Of a stretch of DNA of 64,000 bases, positions 1-11,104 are shown in pieces. Within the stretch, counting starts at the first letter, position 1. Each line of letters starts with the position of its first letter. The notes below the pieces were generated by a model that was not told where the DNA came from, did not search any database, and saw nothing but the letters and a program-made list of their open reading frames with translations. Origin of the DNA: Aquatica leii (taxonomy: Eukaryota; Arthropoda; Insecta; Coleoptera; Lampyridae); NCBI GenBank assembly GCA_035610365.1, contig CM069436.1, forward strand, positions 89,157,912-89,221,911. The letters are read 5' to 3'. Both the position numbers and the translations under genes were made by a program.

Positions 1-276
1 ACAGCACGGCTTCGAACGGCGACGAGCGACGAAATACCTACTCACGGACAAGTCAAAGTAACCATTGGTTTGGGAAATGGAGTACTCGACCATCAAGTAC
101 TGGTAGCCGACATCACAGAAAAAGTTATCCTGGGAATGGACGTGATAAAGAAGTATGGGTTCCATTTGGATATGAAGAACGATGTCCTGAAGATAGACAA
201 TGAAGAAATTCCTTTTCATTCGTCAGAGAAGGCTGCCGTGCGAGTCTTATTGAGTGACTCTGCCTGCAAGGACTGA
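1..276 (+). pseudogene. gypsy pol: C-terminal part of retropepsin-type aspartic protease
   Basis: The frame is open from the first base of the window. The motif ILGMDVIKKYG (about residues 46-56 of this frame) matches the ILGxDFL-type segment that forms the C-terminal flap side of retroviral-type aspartic proteases in gypsy elements. The catalytic DTG/DSG loop would lie upstream of the window. The frame ends at 276. The homologous reading continues in frame +2 from about 255 (LPARTE motif), which indicates a frameshift near 255. The protease would cut the Gag-Pol precursor. Confidence 0.75.
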
Positions 277-1081
277 AAGTGTGGTGATGGCACGCCTGGA
301 TGGAAGTCTCCGGGAAGGCTATATACGCGCGATTGAACCAATGGAGGGCGGTTTAGTTGAAAAGGGACTACTCGTTGGCAGAACTTTAGTACGAGTAAAG
401 AACACGATGCCAGTAAGGATTTTAAACATCAACTCAGATCCTGTAACGTTGAAAAAGAAGACCGTGGTAGGCCAATGCACGCCAGTATCACAAATTGTGA
501 GATGCGTGAAGTCGAACGAAGATACGTCGCCGAAGAAATGTCTACAACATCTATTGGACATTCTTACCACCAAATGCCAAAACCTCAGCCAAGACCAGCT
601 GGCTAAAGTTAAAGTGTTGATCCAAGAGTACCAAGATGTGTTCGCGCTGGAGAGTGGTTCCAAAGGAAGAACTAACGTGGTGAAACATAAAATTAATACC
701 AGAGACGCTCGGCCGATACGACAACATCCACGCAGACTTCCTTTGGCGAAAAGAGAAGAAGCCGAACAAATAATTACGGATATGGAGAGAGAAGGCGTGA
801 TTGAACCTTCAAGTAGCCCATGGGCATCCCCAGTGGTACTCGTAAAGAAGAAGAATGGATCAACGAGGTTTTGCGTAAACTACAGGCAACTAAACGACGT
901 GACCAAAAAGGACAGCTACCCTTTACCCAGAATTGACAATACGCTAGACACCCTGTCAGGATCCCAGTGGTTTTCTACGTTAGATTTAAAGAGTGGATAC
1001 TGGCAGGTAGAATTAAAACCCAGCTTTTACCATCGGAACTGGTTTGTGGCAGTTCACTATAATGCCCTTCGGCCTGTGTAA
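254..1081 (+). pseudogene. gypsy pol: reverse transcriptase, fingers/palm N-terminal part
   Basis: This is the N-terminal linker followed by RT. Recognisable motifs are the SSPWASPVVLVKKKNG block, the RFCVNYRQLN block and YPLPRID followed by STLDLKSGYWQ, which holds the first catalytic Asp (LDL). These are standard gypsy RT motifs 1 to 3. The frame then runs out of homology at about 1018. The conserved motif that normally links SGYWQVEL to AFT has been lost by a small deletion of a few codons plus a frameshift. The remaining RT continues in another frame. As it stands, no functional RT could be made. Confidence 0.9.
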
Positions 1082-1322
1082 CGCTCCTGCAACGTTCGAG
1101 CGTTTGATGGAGACCATCTTGCGCGGATTGTCTTGGAAGACGTGTTTGGTTTACCTGGACGACGTGATCGTGGTTGGAAGGTCGTTTGAAGAACACTTGA
1201 ACAACTTGAAGGAAGTGTTCCAGCGATTACGTGGGGCTAACCTCAAACTGAGCCCAAAGAAGTGCACGTATTTAAGAAGGAAGTCCAATACCTTGACCAC
1301 GTCGTATCTAGAGATGGAGTAA
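1020..1322 (+). pseudogene. gypsy pol: reverse transcriptase catalytic palm (YLDD) part
   Basis: Homology resumes at about 1020 with AFTIGTG, then WQFTIMPFGLCNAPATFERLM and LVYLDDVIVV. The YLDD box holds the two catalytic Asp residues of the polymerase. The frame continues through the thumb (LKLSPKKC) and is broken by a frameshift near 1268. The following KEVQYLDHVVSRDG motif is read in the next frame. Together with the preceding piece this completes an RT domain of normal length apart from the deleted codons. Confidence 0.9.
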
Positions 1323-2107
1323 GGGCTGACCCAGACAAAATCCAAGCAGTGCAAGCATGGCCAAGACCAATCGACAAACATCAGGTCCAAAGTTTCCTTG
1401 GGTTCTGCACTTATTATAGAAGATTTGTCCCCGGATTTGCCAATTTGCCATTGACAAAATTAACCGAAGAAAAAGCAGAATTTAGATGGAATGAAGACTG
1501 CGAAAATTCTTTTAATCAACTAAAACAGGCCCTAGTCACTTCGCCGATTTTGAGTTATCCAAGAGAAGATGGAAAGTTTGTTTTGGATACCGACGCAAGC
1601 AATCTGGCCATTGGCGCGGTCCTTTCGCAGGTTCAAGATGGACAAGAAAAGGTTATCGCATACTTTAGCAAGGTTTTGTCCAGGCCAGAAAGGAATTATT
1701 GCGTGACTAGGAGGAAGCTGTTAACAGTTGTTAAGTCCATCGAACATTTCTACAAGTATTTGTATGGACGAAAATTTTTACTGAAAACAGACCACGCCGC
1801 TTTAAAATGGCTACTGCAGTTCCGTAACCCAGAAGAACAAGTAGCAAGATGGATCGAGAGACTGCAAGAGTATGACTACGACACAGAACACCGTGCCGGA
1901 AGCAGTCATCGGAACGCTGATGCCTTGTCCAGAAGACCATGTCCGGCGGACTGTAGCCATTGTTCGCGACTGGAAGAAAAAGTCGAACGCCTCCGGAGAA
2001 CTGCTATGGTTGATGATGATGAGTGGGAGCCTGAGCAGTTACGTCGCGAACAAGAAGACGATCCTGAAATAAGACTACTCCTGGACTGGAAAGAAAGCGG
2101 TCGATGA
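1265..2107 (+). pseudogene. gypsy pol: connection and RNase H domain
   Basis: The frame contains the thumb end (FLGFCTYYRRFVPGF) and the RT-connection. A gypsy-type RNase H follows: first catalytic Asp in FVLDTDAS, then the KSIEHFYKYLYGRKFLLKTDH segment, and NADALSRRP at the C-terminus, a highly typical gypsy RNase H ending. The domain would degrade the RNA strand of the cDNA hybrid. The frame stops at a TGA at 2105-2107. Downstream sequence continues in the same frame with integrase, so this looks like a CGA to TGA nonsense mutation. Confidence 0.92.
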
Positions 2108-2359
2108 CCAACCTGGAAAGAAGTGAGTGCTTTGGGCAAAAATATCAAAGCGTACTGGGCGCAGCGGGACTCCTTGATAGTAGAAGACGGTCTTCTTAAG
2201 CGATCCCTAGAAAATGCCGAGGGCACGGGAAACAGACTACAGCTGGTAGTGCCGAAGAGCAGGGTGACAGAAGTGTTGAAGCATCTCCACGATGGGACAT
2301 CAGGAGGACACTTTGGCATTAAGAAGACGTTGGGTAAAGTGCGAGAACGATTCTACTAG
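2108..2359 (+). pseudogene. gypsy pol: integrase N-terminal zinc-binding module (first half)
   Basis: This is in the same frame as the RNase H piece, after the TGA. It contains the HLHDGTSGGHFG segment with the two His of the HHCC zinc finger of retroviral-type integrases. The frame is cut by TAG at 2357-2359, just after RERFY. The expected residue there is Trp, so TGG to TAG is the simplest explanation. The two Cys of the finger (CRKCIVC) are in the next open segment. Both premature stops are point changes, so the element was probably intact not very long ago. Confidence 0.85.
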
Positions 2360-3436
2360 ATGAACTGCAAAGAAGACGTCATGAAATGGTGCCGTAAATG
2401 CATAGTCTGCGCATCAGGAAATGGTCCAGCGAGAAAGCGCAAAGCACCCATGAAACAATACAACGTAGGAAGCCCTTTGGAAAGAGTAGCGATTGACATC
2501 GCAGGGCCGTTCCCAGAATCCGATTCGGGACATAAATACATCCTGGTGGCGATAGATTATTTCACGAAATGGACGGAGGCTTACGCCATACCCAATCAGG
2601 AAGCAGCTACAGTCGCAGACGTATTAGTAAAGGAGTTTTTCTGCCGGTTTGGAGTTCCGTTGGAATTACACTCCGATCAAGGCCGCAATTTTGAATCTGG
2701 GCTGTTTCAAGAAGTTTGCCGACTGTTAGGAATTAGAAAGACTAGGACAACGCCTCTCTATCCTCAGTCTGATGGCATGGTTGAACGGATGAATCGAACA
2801 ATGGGCAAGTACTTAGCCAAGGTAGTGTCCGAACACCAAAGAGACTGGGATCAGTACTTGCACCTTTTTCTAATAGCATACCGATCATCCGTTCACGAAA
2901 GCACAGGTCAAACACCATTCTGTGTCATGCTCGGTCGTGAAATACGATTACCATGCGATCTTCAATTTGGACGAAGACCGGAAGAAGAAGTTGCTGGAGA
3001 AGATTACGTCAGCAAGCTGGCCAATAGGTTAAACGAAGTACATGAAAAGGTCCGTAAAAACACACAAATTGCCAGCGACAGGATGAAAACAAGATATGAC
3101 GTCAAAACGCAAAATGGTGGGTTTCAACCTGGCGATATGGTCTGGTTGTATAATCCTCAAAGGAGACGTGGTTTGTCGCCGAAGCTGCAAAGGCAATGGG
3201 AGGGCCCCTATGAAGTCGTGCAGCGTATTAACGACGTCATATATCGCATCCGAAAACCGCCCAGAGGCAAGCCAAAAGTGGTCCACGTCGATCGTCTAGC
3301 CCCGTTTGCTGGTGATAACCACAATGAGCAAGTTCAAGTCCGAACCAGAGTAATAAGTAGCAGAACCAGGAATCCAATCGAAGAAATGGAGTTCGAGAAG
3401 TTTATGAACTTATACGGAGGTTCTGGAAAAGCTAGG

Positions 3437-3874
3437 TTCGGAGTTACCACCGAGGAACAACAAGACCTGTTCCAGACACAAAAAGATTACGCCATCGCAC
3501 ATTGCGTGAGCGAGGATCTTGACATGTCCAAAGGGGTTGCAGTCGTGTTTAAAAAGAAGTTTGGGCAGCTAGATGAATTACGAAGACAGCAACCAGCAGT
3601 CGGAAAAGTTTTAGGACTACGTGGTGACGGACGCTTCGTTTTCTATCTGGTCACCAAGAAATACTCACGTGTCAAACCGTTATACAAAGATCTGTGGCGA
3701 ACATTATGGAGTCTCAAGAGAGAAATGGAGTTCCATCATGTTAACAAATTGGCAGTACCCAAGCTTGGTTGTGGCTTAGATCAACTGTATTGGAGGACAG
3801 TTCGAAACATGTTGGAGGTCGTCTTCCGAGGAACAGGCATTCATGTGTTGATCTGTAGTTACCAACCAAGGAGA
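3437..3874 (+). other. OARD1/TARG1-like macrodomain fused to gypsy pol
   Basis: Residues about 360-505 of the 2360-4201 frame read like the small macrodomain hydrolase OARD1 (TARG1, C6orf130) along its whole length. Landmarks in order are DLF, AHCVSED, GVAVVFKKKFG, a QQ pair, YLVTKKY, KPLYKDL, KLAVPKLGCGLDQLYW and LICSY near the end. In OARD1 a Lys in the ITKK segment and the Asp of GCGLD are the catalytic pair that removes ADP-ribose from Glu/Asp. Both positions are present here (TKK, GCGLD). The similarity is read by eye from family knowledge. Activity and role in the element, for example reversing ADP-ribosylation of cDNA or integrase complexes, are inference only. Confidence 0.85.
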
Positions 3875-3901
3875 ATATTGGGTCAGGAAAAGTCCATTGA
3901 C

Positions 3902-3958
3902 TGTTACTTTTATGGTCAAGGAAGTTGCCGAAATGGAGGAAGCTGCCGCTATCGCCAC
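3902..3958 (+). other. CCCH-type zinc finger at the C-terminus of gypsy pol
   Basis: The spacing C-X7-C-X5-C-X3-H is exact: CYFYGQGSC, then CRNGGSC, then CRYRH. This is the classical RNA-binding CCCH finger spacing. It follows the macrodomain by about 10 residues in the same open frame. It is distinct from the CCHC knuckle usual in gypsy Gag. A role in binding element RNA would fit but is inference. In the second copy (27661-28660) the third Cys codon has changed to Tyr. Confidence 0.85.
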
Positions 3959-4350
3959 GATCCCTTTTACCGGTGTCGCATCCAGTCTCCTGTTCTGGGA
4001 CAGAACAGGCCTAAGAAGGGGGCAGTGAAACGTTCGAGAAATTATTTGCAAATGCAAGAACCTTCTAGAAGCTGTTATCCATCTTCTAGAAGATGTACCG
4101 AAAAATCGGGAACGCTCGAGCAGGATTTCCGTATGTGTATATATACCGACGAGACAGATCGTAGGTCAGTTATTGCTGGAATGCGAATACAACAGTGTTA
4201 AGAAGATTATCAAGTTGAAATAAATAAGTCGTTAGCACGCGTGTGAGATAAACCTACCGAGAATAATCGTGTACGTGATTTTTAGTGTAAACAATTGTGA
4301 GGCTATCCGAGGACGTTATCTTATCTTCTTGTAAGTGATATAAATTATAG

Positions 4351-4390
4351 TGTAACACCACAAACAAATATTTGTTTGATTTGTGTTACA
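4351..4390. repeat. 40-bp near-perfect hairpin, possible LTR remnant
   Basis: The segment begins TGTAACAC and ends GTGTTACA. Its centre CAAACAAATATTTGTTTG is an exact 18-bp palindrome, so the whole could fold as one hairpin. TG...CA ends of this kind are typical of gypsy LTR termini, and it lies about 150 bp after the pol stop. It could therefore be what is left of an internally deleted 3' LTR. A chance AT-rich palindrome is the alternative. Confidence 0.5.
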
Positions 4391-7319
4391 ACGCAAAAAA
4401 GGATTGGTATTGGGTAATAAACTTATAATAGACAAAGAATAGTAATTCATTGCCTTTTTTAAATTTTTAGTTGTTTGCAGCCAATTTCAGCTGCACAGGA
4501 CATGGTAATAAATGCAACAAGATATTATAAAAAATAATTCATTTAAACATTTCAAAGTGGTTTGGGATGGGGTAATAAATTTATATTACACAAAGTGTAA
4601 CAGTCGAGTTTAACTTTTCAAGACATGGTAAAAAGGCAGATGCAATGTTTTGCACTTGTAAATTAAAATAAAAATTAAATTAGTTTCAGCAATAAAAAAT
4701 TAATAAATTATTGCGTAAGCCGCATTTTAATATCGTTTTTCTAAGCAAGTTACGTTATGACTACTCTAACTTAGTAGTCTAAGCTAACCCACAAAGCGAT
4801 TACTCCAAATTGGCAAAGGTGATATATCAAGGGTAGTGGTAATAAGTTGGCAATAAAAATGTAACAAAATATTATTTTTGGCGTATACGGATTTGGTTGA
4901 TGCAGTTTCCAAGACGTAGAAAACAGACGAAAGAAAAAGTGTTTTTATGTGCGTACGTACCAAAACTAATTTTGGTTGCAGTATACTTCTTACTAAGAAT
5001 TATAGACTATCGGTGGCAAAAACCACAAAAAAAAGAAAAGACCAATTCAATAATCTACCCAAAAAACGTCGTTTTCATTATCCATGACCAGAAGAATCCT
5101 CTCACAGACAATGAAAACAAGTTTAATTAAAAAAAATTAATATATTAAATATTCACATCAATGTGTAACTTATGCTAATAATCTTGTCTTAATGTAAACA
5201 ACCAAAAAAACAAGAACCTGAAAAGAAATAAAAGCTGACAAGTCTTTTTCTTCAAACCTCGTACATACCTCAAAACAAATCAATGATACCTGCAAACTAA
5301 TGTCTAATTAACACTACACAGGACTCAATCTTTAAATTAAATGTAATCAATAAAGATAAGAGTATTTTAAATATATACGATGCTTTAACAAAATTACTTT
5401 CTTGCACGCTTCCAACATATACCTAAATTCCACATTATAATGGTCAACATAAATAAGTAAATAGCCATTAGTACATAGAAAAACGAACTTCCGATTAAAC
5501 ATTTTACATTGTACATACAATGGTAACTACAGATAAATAAATCTAAGCCTTATTGAAAACTAGTAATACAAATTTATCAAAAAATATACTTTAAAGCATA
5601 TCTAATTTTAGAAATTAATAAATACCTGGTTTAGTCACTGAAAGTAAGTAATCAATCGGATTTATTTTGTTGCTTGCACATAAATGTCACCTGTCAACTT
5701 TTTGCAAATAACTTACGCGGAGTAACTGATTTTAAATAACTTGAAATGTTTGCATTGTCTTTTAATGATTTGTATTAAATTTTTCAGTTTCGTCCCCGTA
5801 ATGCATTTTTAAACAACTTACTTTATTATTGTAGTTATTATAAACCGTTTAGTCGCTGTTACATTGATTCCTAATTACACTTTGTACATTTTATTTTTGT
5901 ACATCTGTTATTGGTTTAGAAACCTGTTACACTAATATATAATAAAGCTTTAAAACAATTTTTACATTGTTAATATGTATGTATACTTGTATATGGTCTG
6001 TTCAAGATCAGTGGATATCTTGGAAACGGTTATATTTAAACTAAAATGTTAAATTAAAAAAAATTAGGTTAATGATGGTTATCAGAAAACAAAACGTTGG
6101 ATAAACAAATTGAGCTTATTAAAAGTTGCAACAAAACAGTGTCCTTGTTTTTGTTCTCCACATATAACACAATACATAAGACGTATAAACACATCTCAAA
6201 ATATTTATTTACATGAATTTACTTTTTATAGTCGATGCTATGTACGACATTAACCTAAGATTAGGCTTAATTAGTAGCATACAATACAAAACCGTTTTAA
6301 TAAACAATTTTAAAAATTGTTATGTTTATTAATGACACTTTTTTTTGCTAAAAATTTCATTTCTTAAATTTTTTCATCAGCTAAATTGTTAATAAAAAAG
6401 TAAAAAAATAAAATTTTATATAAACGGGAATCTTTTTCAAGTGGAATATAGGTTCTATAAGTAAAAAAAATCCTAGGGGTTATAGTTTGAAAATTACAAG
6501 AGATTTTATGTTTTCTACGACTAACAGATAATATGATACATTGTATGTTTATTTGCGATTAAAAAAAAACCAATACCGTACAGGATAATGAGTTATGAAA
6601 ACATAATTTAGAAGACTTGTACGAATTATTCGTAAAAAAATGATAAAAAAATAAATGAATAAAATTTAGAATCCTGTGGATGCTATTGCGTTAGTTTCAA
6701 TGGTACCTACAAAGTAAAAAAAGTTTGGTTTGTAAATTAAAAAATTCAGGATATGTTTGCAAACGTTGGTATTTAATGATGACTTTTTTGTAATTAAATG
6801 TAAATATATTTCAGAAACACTAAGTTCAAAGTAATTAGAATAAATGAAAACACCTAATTTGCAACCGCACTACTTGTTTTGTTTCAAAATTTTCTTTTGA
6901 TGGAAAAGAAACGTCAATAGTAACTTATCAGACTTTTGTAGTGTTGTAAAAAAGTTGTAAGCATCAACTGTTTAAAAACTTTACAATAACTAATTAACTT
7001 AAAGAAGTTTATTAACATTAATTAGTTTTTAAATTGAATCCTAATCTAATTTTCTCATTCATCGATAGTTATTAGATACCAAGATTTTTCTTTCGAACGT
7101 GGCTGATATCTGTACATTATTATTCAGGCTTACGTTAATGTAGTTTTCATAAGCGTTTATGTATACTTTTACTTTGTATTAGATTATAATCTTATAAAAA
7201 CAATGCAAATTCCATTTATCACCTATTCAATAAAAAAAATTGGCTGGGTGTTTTTGGCTTAAAGAATGTTTCACCCGTAATTCTAAAATTAGAAGCCGGA
7301 ATACTCAGAGCAAAAACTA
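4391..7319. other. AT-rich stretch without recognisable genes
   Basis: No coding or element homology was recognised. A 77-codon open frame at 4897-5130 (+) with a basic, hydrophobic composition has no family resemblance and is of the size expected by chance. The sequence is dominated by A/T runs. Confidence 0.6.
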
Positions 7320-7324
7320 AATCA

Positions 7325-8560
7325 GTTTATAGTGAATGACCACTTTTCAAAACTGCTTAAAATTCTGACTAACTTTGATATAATGGATAAACCGCAGTGC
7401 ATCTATAAAAAGGATGAAAAGGGTTATCGTTGAGCCCTCTATGACTAACAAGTTATTCTGGCAAGAAAAACCAAATGAGTGCATATTATAGCAAATGAGC
7501 ATGGAAAAAAATGTCACACTAGTATCTTGTGGAAATGTAATTAGTGCTGCAGTTTCTCCTTCAATTTTTTTTAAGAAAAAGCAAATGAAACCAAAATGTG
7601 CCAATTCTTTACCATCAGCAAACACAGCGTTAATCACACCCAGTGCTAGTATGACCATTGCAATATCAAAGCTCCAAGGCCCTGACTTTTAATTTTAATT
7701 TGCCAAATGTCATTTAAACCACCCAATTGTTGCCGTCGCTGAAGATCTAGGTATCACTCTATAATACTGTAGCAAACAATACCACTAATGAGCTTCAAAC
7801 CGTGAACAAGACAGTTTTTTGTTCTTTTGAGCATCTTTTGGATGATGAAGTTCTCAAATACTAATCAAATCATAAAGACCGTTCTCTAACAAAGTTTTGG
7901 TAAAATTTTTTTAATTGTTTAGAAGGAGCGACTGGAATCTTTCCGTTTAACCCAGATATTTTACCGGTTTAGGCCATTCCACCAAGCACCATAAGTAAAA
8001 ATCTAGTAAAACCTGTTAAAAATAGAAATAATACTGTCTCCAGATCTATCAAATGCTGCCAAACTAACAATTAAGAAGAAGTTCAATCTTTTAAAGAATC
8101 TCATGAAATACCAAATACCAAAATTTGATAGCACTCATGATTCCGATGATAAAAGTTTCAAGATGCCTAAAACAAAAATGATAAAGCCTCCAAAAGCTTT
8201 GACGAGAACGATGTTTCCTTTACTGAAATGCTTAATATACTAAAAATAGCACAAAAATCTGACAAAAAAGGAAGAAAACCTAAAATTAACAGTAGAGGCC
8301 AAGGCCAAAGATCTTTTTAATGAATCTATAGTCAAAGCAAGACCGTTAAATCAACAGCAACAACTTAAAAAAAAGAGCGCACTAAAGAAAAGCATTTTGG
8401 ATAAGAAAAAAACGGAGAGTTTGTACTGCAAAGCTTGCCGAGAAGATAAGGTTTCTGATCTACGCTTTTGTGTTATATGCAAATCTTATTTGCATGATGA
8501 CTACTTAAGGTTAACCAAAGACAAAATAGACGGAAACATTTGCCTCTAGTGTTCGTAAGT
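7325..8560 (+). pseudogene. decayed Tigger/pogo-type (DDE_1) transposase with C-terminal treble-clef finger
   Basis: Fragments on several frames follow the order of Tigger-like transposases. QCIYKKDEKG (7385-7420) holds the first catalytic Asp. KNVTLVSCGN with FFKKKQMKP, in the open segment 7495-7692, is the NVTVVAC/FKGKRMKPEW block. ITLYCLPSNTTHELQ is at about 7755, and TGIFPFNPDI at about 7930-7960 is the usual end of the catalytic domain. At 8423-8550 a Cys/His cluster (YCKAC, LRFCVICKSYLHDD, then C) resembles the PHD-like finger found at the C-terminus of many such transposases. The third Asp is read as Asn (LQTVNK). Many stops and frameshifts make it an old copy. The N-terminal HTH part was not seen. 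Confidence 0.75.
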
Positions 8561-9782
8561 TTTTGTATTCTTATATCTATGACCTGAAGAAACACTGTTC
8601 TACAAAAATTTAAGTGTATTTATCTCTGCAATACCAAAAACTTAATTGTAATTAAATTTAATATAAGTGGCCATATTGTTATCCCTCTGATGGCAATACT
8701 GCCAATTTGCAAAAAAAAAATACAAACTATGTCTGTGTACTCAAAATATTGCTAACCAACTTAAAAGTATTTGTATATCGCCTAGATAACATGTTCCATA
8801 TATTATTTTAATAAAAGAATGTTTTTTCTTAAAAAAAAAACAAATTAAAAGCTTCACATGGCGATAATATATACACATACCTTATTTAAAGCACGAAAAT
8901 TATACTTACCATTTTTCTAAATAGAGAAAAATAGCTAAAAATGATAACAGAAATTTTTAAATTTAGATTATTTATTTTCAATGTTATTTGCATTTGTAAA
9001 AAATTAAATTTCTATTTGATTTTGACAAATAATTAAATAAATAGTCGTAGAAAACGTATAATGTATAATTCGTAAAGAATCTGCATTGCCAACTTGTACG
9101 AATTGCTAGCGTCGCCTTCGGCTCGCAAATTTTCATACTCGTTAGTACAGACAGTATAATAAAACAGTCTTAAGCGTTTTAAATGTAGACAAGGCTAGAT
9201 TTTGGCAAACACACGTCGTTGCATGTAAGCTTACATACTTTGCAAGTCACGGGAATAATTTCGGGCGTAGCTGCTATTAGCTACTTGCTTTAAGCAATTT
9301 TGGTGGGGTAAATTTTCTATTTGGCACTTTGGCCATTTAAACGTTTCTATTCATTATTTTTTAATATTCTACGCGATTTTGTGTAAACATTAATAGTAGA
9401 TGAATTTCACTTTATAAGCTTACAGTGATTATAATTTTGTATTGTCGTGTTAAAATTGTTGATCGTATTAGCTTAGATAACCAGTAGTTTTTTATGTTTT
9501 CTTTGTTAATAAATTTTGTAACGTAGGTATTAGTAGCTTAATGCTTGTAATGACAAGATATAGTTAGTGTTATTGTTTGAAAAAAATCTATACGTTTGTT
9601 ACGTGTTCTCGTTGATTGTCTTTTTTTGCTCTATCCTAATCTCTTTGTTGGTAAGTTCAGACGTACATTTGGTGCCTCCGAGTCAAAGATCTTGCCAGTA
9701 CAAGAAGTGGCGCCTATTTTATCTTTCTTTTATTAACTTTCTTAACCACGCCTACTCATCGACAACGCAGCTAGCTGCGGTA
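8561..9782. other. AT-rich spacer, nothing recognised
   Basis: No gene or element ends are supported. The 5' part of the open frame 9567-9821 (+) is hydrophobic and shows no family similarity. Only its last codons, read in another frame, belong to the hAT remnant that follows. Confidence 0.5.
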
Positions 9783-10440
9783 ACGTGGTTCTTACCAACC
9801 TTATTCCAAAACCAAGTTTAGAAGCCAGTTCAAAGGGTTCTCAAAAAAGTATATTAAGAATTTTTCATGGCTTAAGTACAATGTTATGCGAGATCGCGTT
9901 TTCTGTTTTGTGTGCAAAAACTTTACAATAGGTAACACCCGTGATGAATTTCAAAACCATAATGCCTTCCTTAAGAGTGACACAAGTGTTTGAAAGAGAC
10001 GTTATACAACAAATAAAGAACTACTGTAAGAAAGAGGTAATTCAAAATAGAAAGTACAGGTATAAAGTTTTTAACTGAACAAAGTCTTGCTTTGAGAGTA
10101 CACCGAGAAAATGAAATGGGTGCCAATAGGCAAAACCTTTTGGAATTAAAACAGCTATTCACCAAGTACCATGAAAACTCTAAAAAAAACTTACAAAATC
10201 ATCAACGCAGATAAACTTAACATAAAAAGACGTTTTGTTTGTTTTGTATACTATTGATCAGTGAGAACTGCAGACTCGATTACTAAACTAATTGGAAATA
10301 CGTTAAAAGAAGCAAAAATCAACAATTTGCCAATAGCAACATGTCTAGCAAGAAAGCTGATGTACAAATAAAAATTAGAGAAGAACTTCCACATGCTGTG
10401 TATTTTCACTTCATTTTGCAAAACCGTCAGAAAATAAGCA
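9783..10440 (+). pseudogene. decayed hAT transposase with TTF-type zinc finger (ZMYM-like)
   Basis: Frame fragments match the N-terminal half of ZMYM/TTF-type hAT transposases. The segment GSYQPYSKTKF, then FSKKYIKNFSWLKY and FCFVCKNF, is the TTF-type zinc finger start. LALRVHRENEMGANRQNLLEL (10085-10155) corresponds to the LAFRGH...NRGNFLEL block. MSSKKADVQIKIREELPHAVYFH (about 10340-10410) corresponds to the MSG...VQ...HCYAHRLNL block, with the Cys/His part eroded. Several stops and frameshifts interrupt it, and the C-terminal dimerisation part is missing. It belongs to the same broad family as the transposase at 62646-64000 but is far older. Confidence 0.72.
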
Positions 10441-11104
10441 GCTATAGGGTATCTGTGCTTAGGTAAATTTCAAACAGACGGGTGTTCTAGTTTCCACTGA
10501 TTAGACAAGGTTGATAATTATAATAGAAACGTATCAATAAACACACACACACATCCTAAAATAAAAATTTATTAATGAGAACACAGAAAACGTAAACCCA
10601 CGTACCAATATTCAAAACTCCAAACAAAAGAAAAGCTAACCCACTATAAAAAAAATATACAGTAAGCAAATAATGAATAATTTTCCAGAAATTGCACTTG
10701 GGTTTCTAAATTAGTAAGCAAAAGGTAGTAAACGTGCCCAAAACAGTTCAACGAAGCAAAAGAAAAAAATGAAGGCGTGTACTAGTGTACACATGTAAGA
10801 ACTGAAACTTCTTTATGGCCTTATTTTTCGCAAAATGATCTACATGCAACTTTTCAGAAATTGGTTAAATAAAGTTAAATTAGATAAAGTTTAAACAAAA
10901 GGATTTTATTATCATAGACATGAATACAAAAAAAAAATATTTTATTATCATAGACATGAATACAAATAACCGATTGCGCCACGAAGGCTGATATTTGATG
11001 ATTTTGTAGAATTTGTGGAGTATTACAACAACAATTGATCGTATCTTATAGCAACGTTTTGACCGTGTACCTTATAACCATCCGTTTTGTGACCTAGAGT
11101 ATGT
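10441..11104. other. AT-rich spacer with a CA microsatellite
   Basis: Holds a short (CA)n tract near 10538-10552 and the 36-bp tandem duplication at 10903-10966. No gene recognised. Confidence 0.55.
10903..10966. repeat. two-copy tandem repeat, 36-bp period
   Basis: A 28-bp unit starting ATTTTATTATCATAG occurs exactly twice, at 10903-10930 and 10939-10966, separated by an A-run. The identity suggests a recent replication-slippage duplication. Confidence 0.85.

Larger units (their letters stand above)
2360..4201 (+). pseudogene. gypsy pol C-terminal frame: integrase core, GPY/F module, macrodomain, CCCH finger
   Basis: An uninterrupted 613-codon frame. Residues 1-25 complete the HHCC finger (WCRKCIVC). 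The DDE core follows, with Asp in VAIDIAGPFP, Asp in HSDQGRNFE and Glu in DGMVERMNRT. The C-terminal chromatin/DNA-binding GPY/F-like module contains LQRQWEGPYEVV and PKVVHVDRLAPF. Most gypsy pols end there. This one goes on for some 290 residues, with a macrodomain at residues about 360-505, a CCCH zinc finger at 515-533 and a basic tail of about 80 residues. The ATG at 2360 is only the first codon after a nonsense mutation and is not a natural start. Confidence 0.92.
1..4390 (+). mobile_element. Ty3/gypsy LTR retrotransposon, 3' part of pol with captured macrodomain and CCCH finger
   Basis: The order protease, reverse transcriptase, RNase H, integrase with an HHCC zinc finger and a GPY/F-like C-terminal module is that of Ty3/gypsy (Metaviridae-type) pol. 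Gag and the 5' LTR lie left of the window. The reading frame is broken at about 255 (frameshift), about 1018 (small deletion with frameshift), about 1268 (frameshift), 2105-2107 (TGA) and 2357-2359 (TAG), so this copy is dead as an autonomous element. Unusually, pol does not end after integrase. It continues in the same frame into a macrodomain and a CCCH zinc finger. No convincing env and no clear 3' LTR were seen; a 40-bp hairpin at 4351-4390 may be a terminal remnant. Confidence 0.93.

Noticed and set aside
4897..5130. 77-codon plus-strand open frame
   Set aside because: Low-complexity, AT-rich, no homology recognised.
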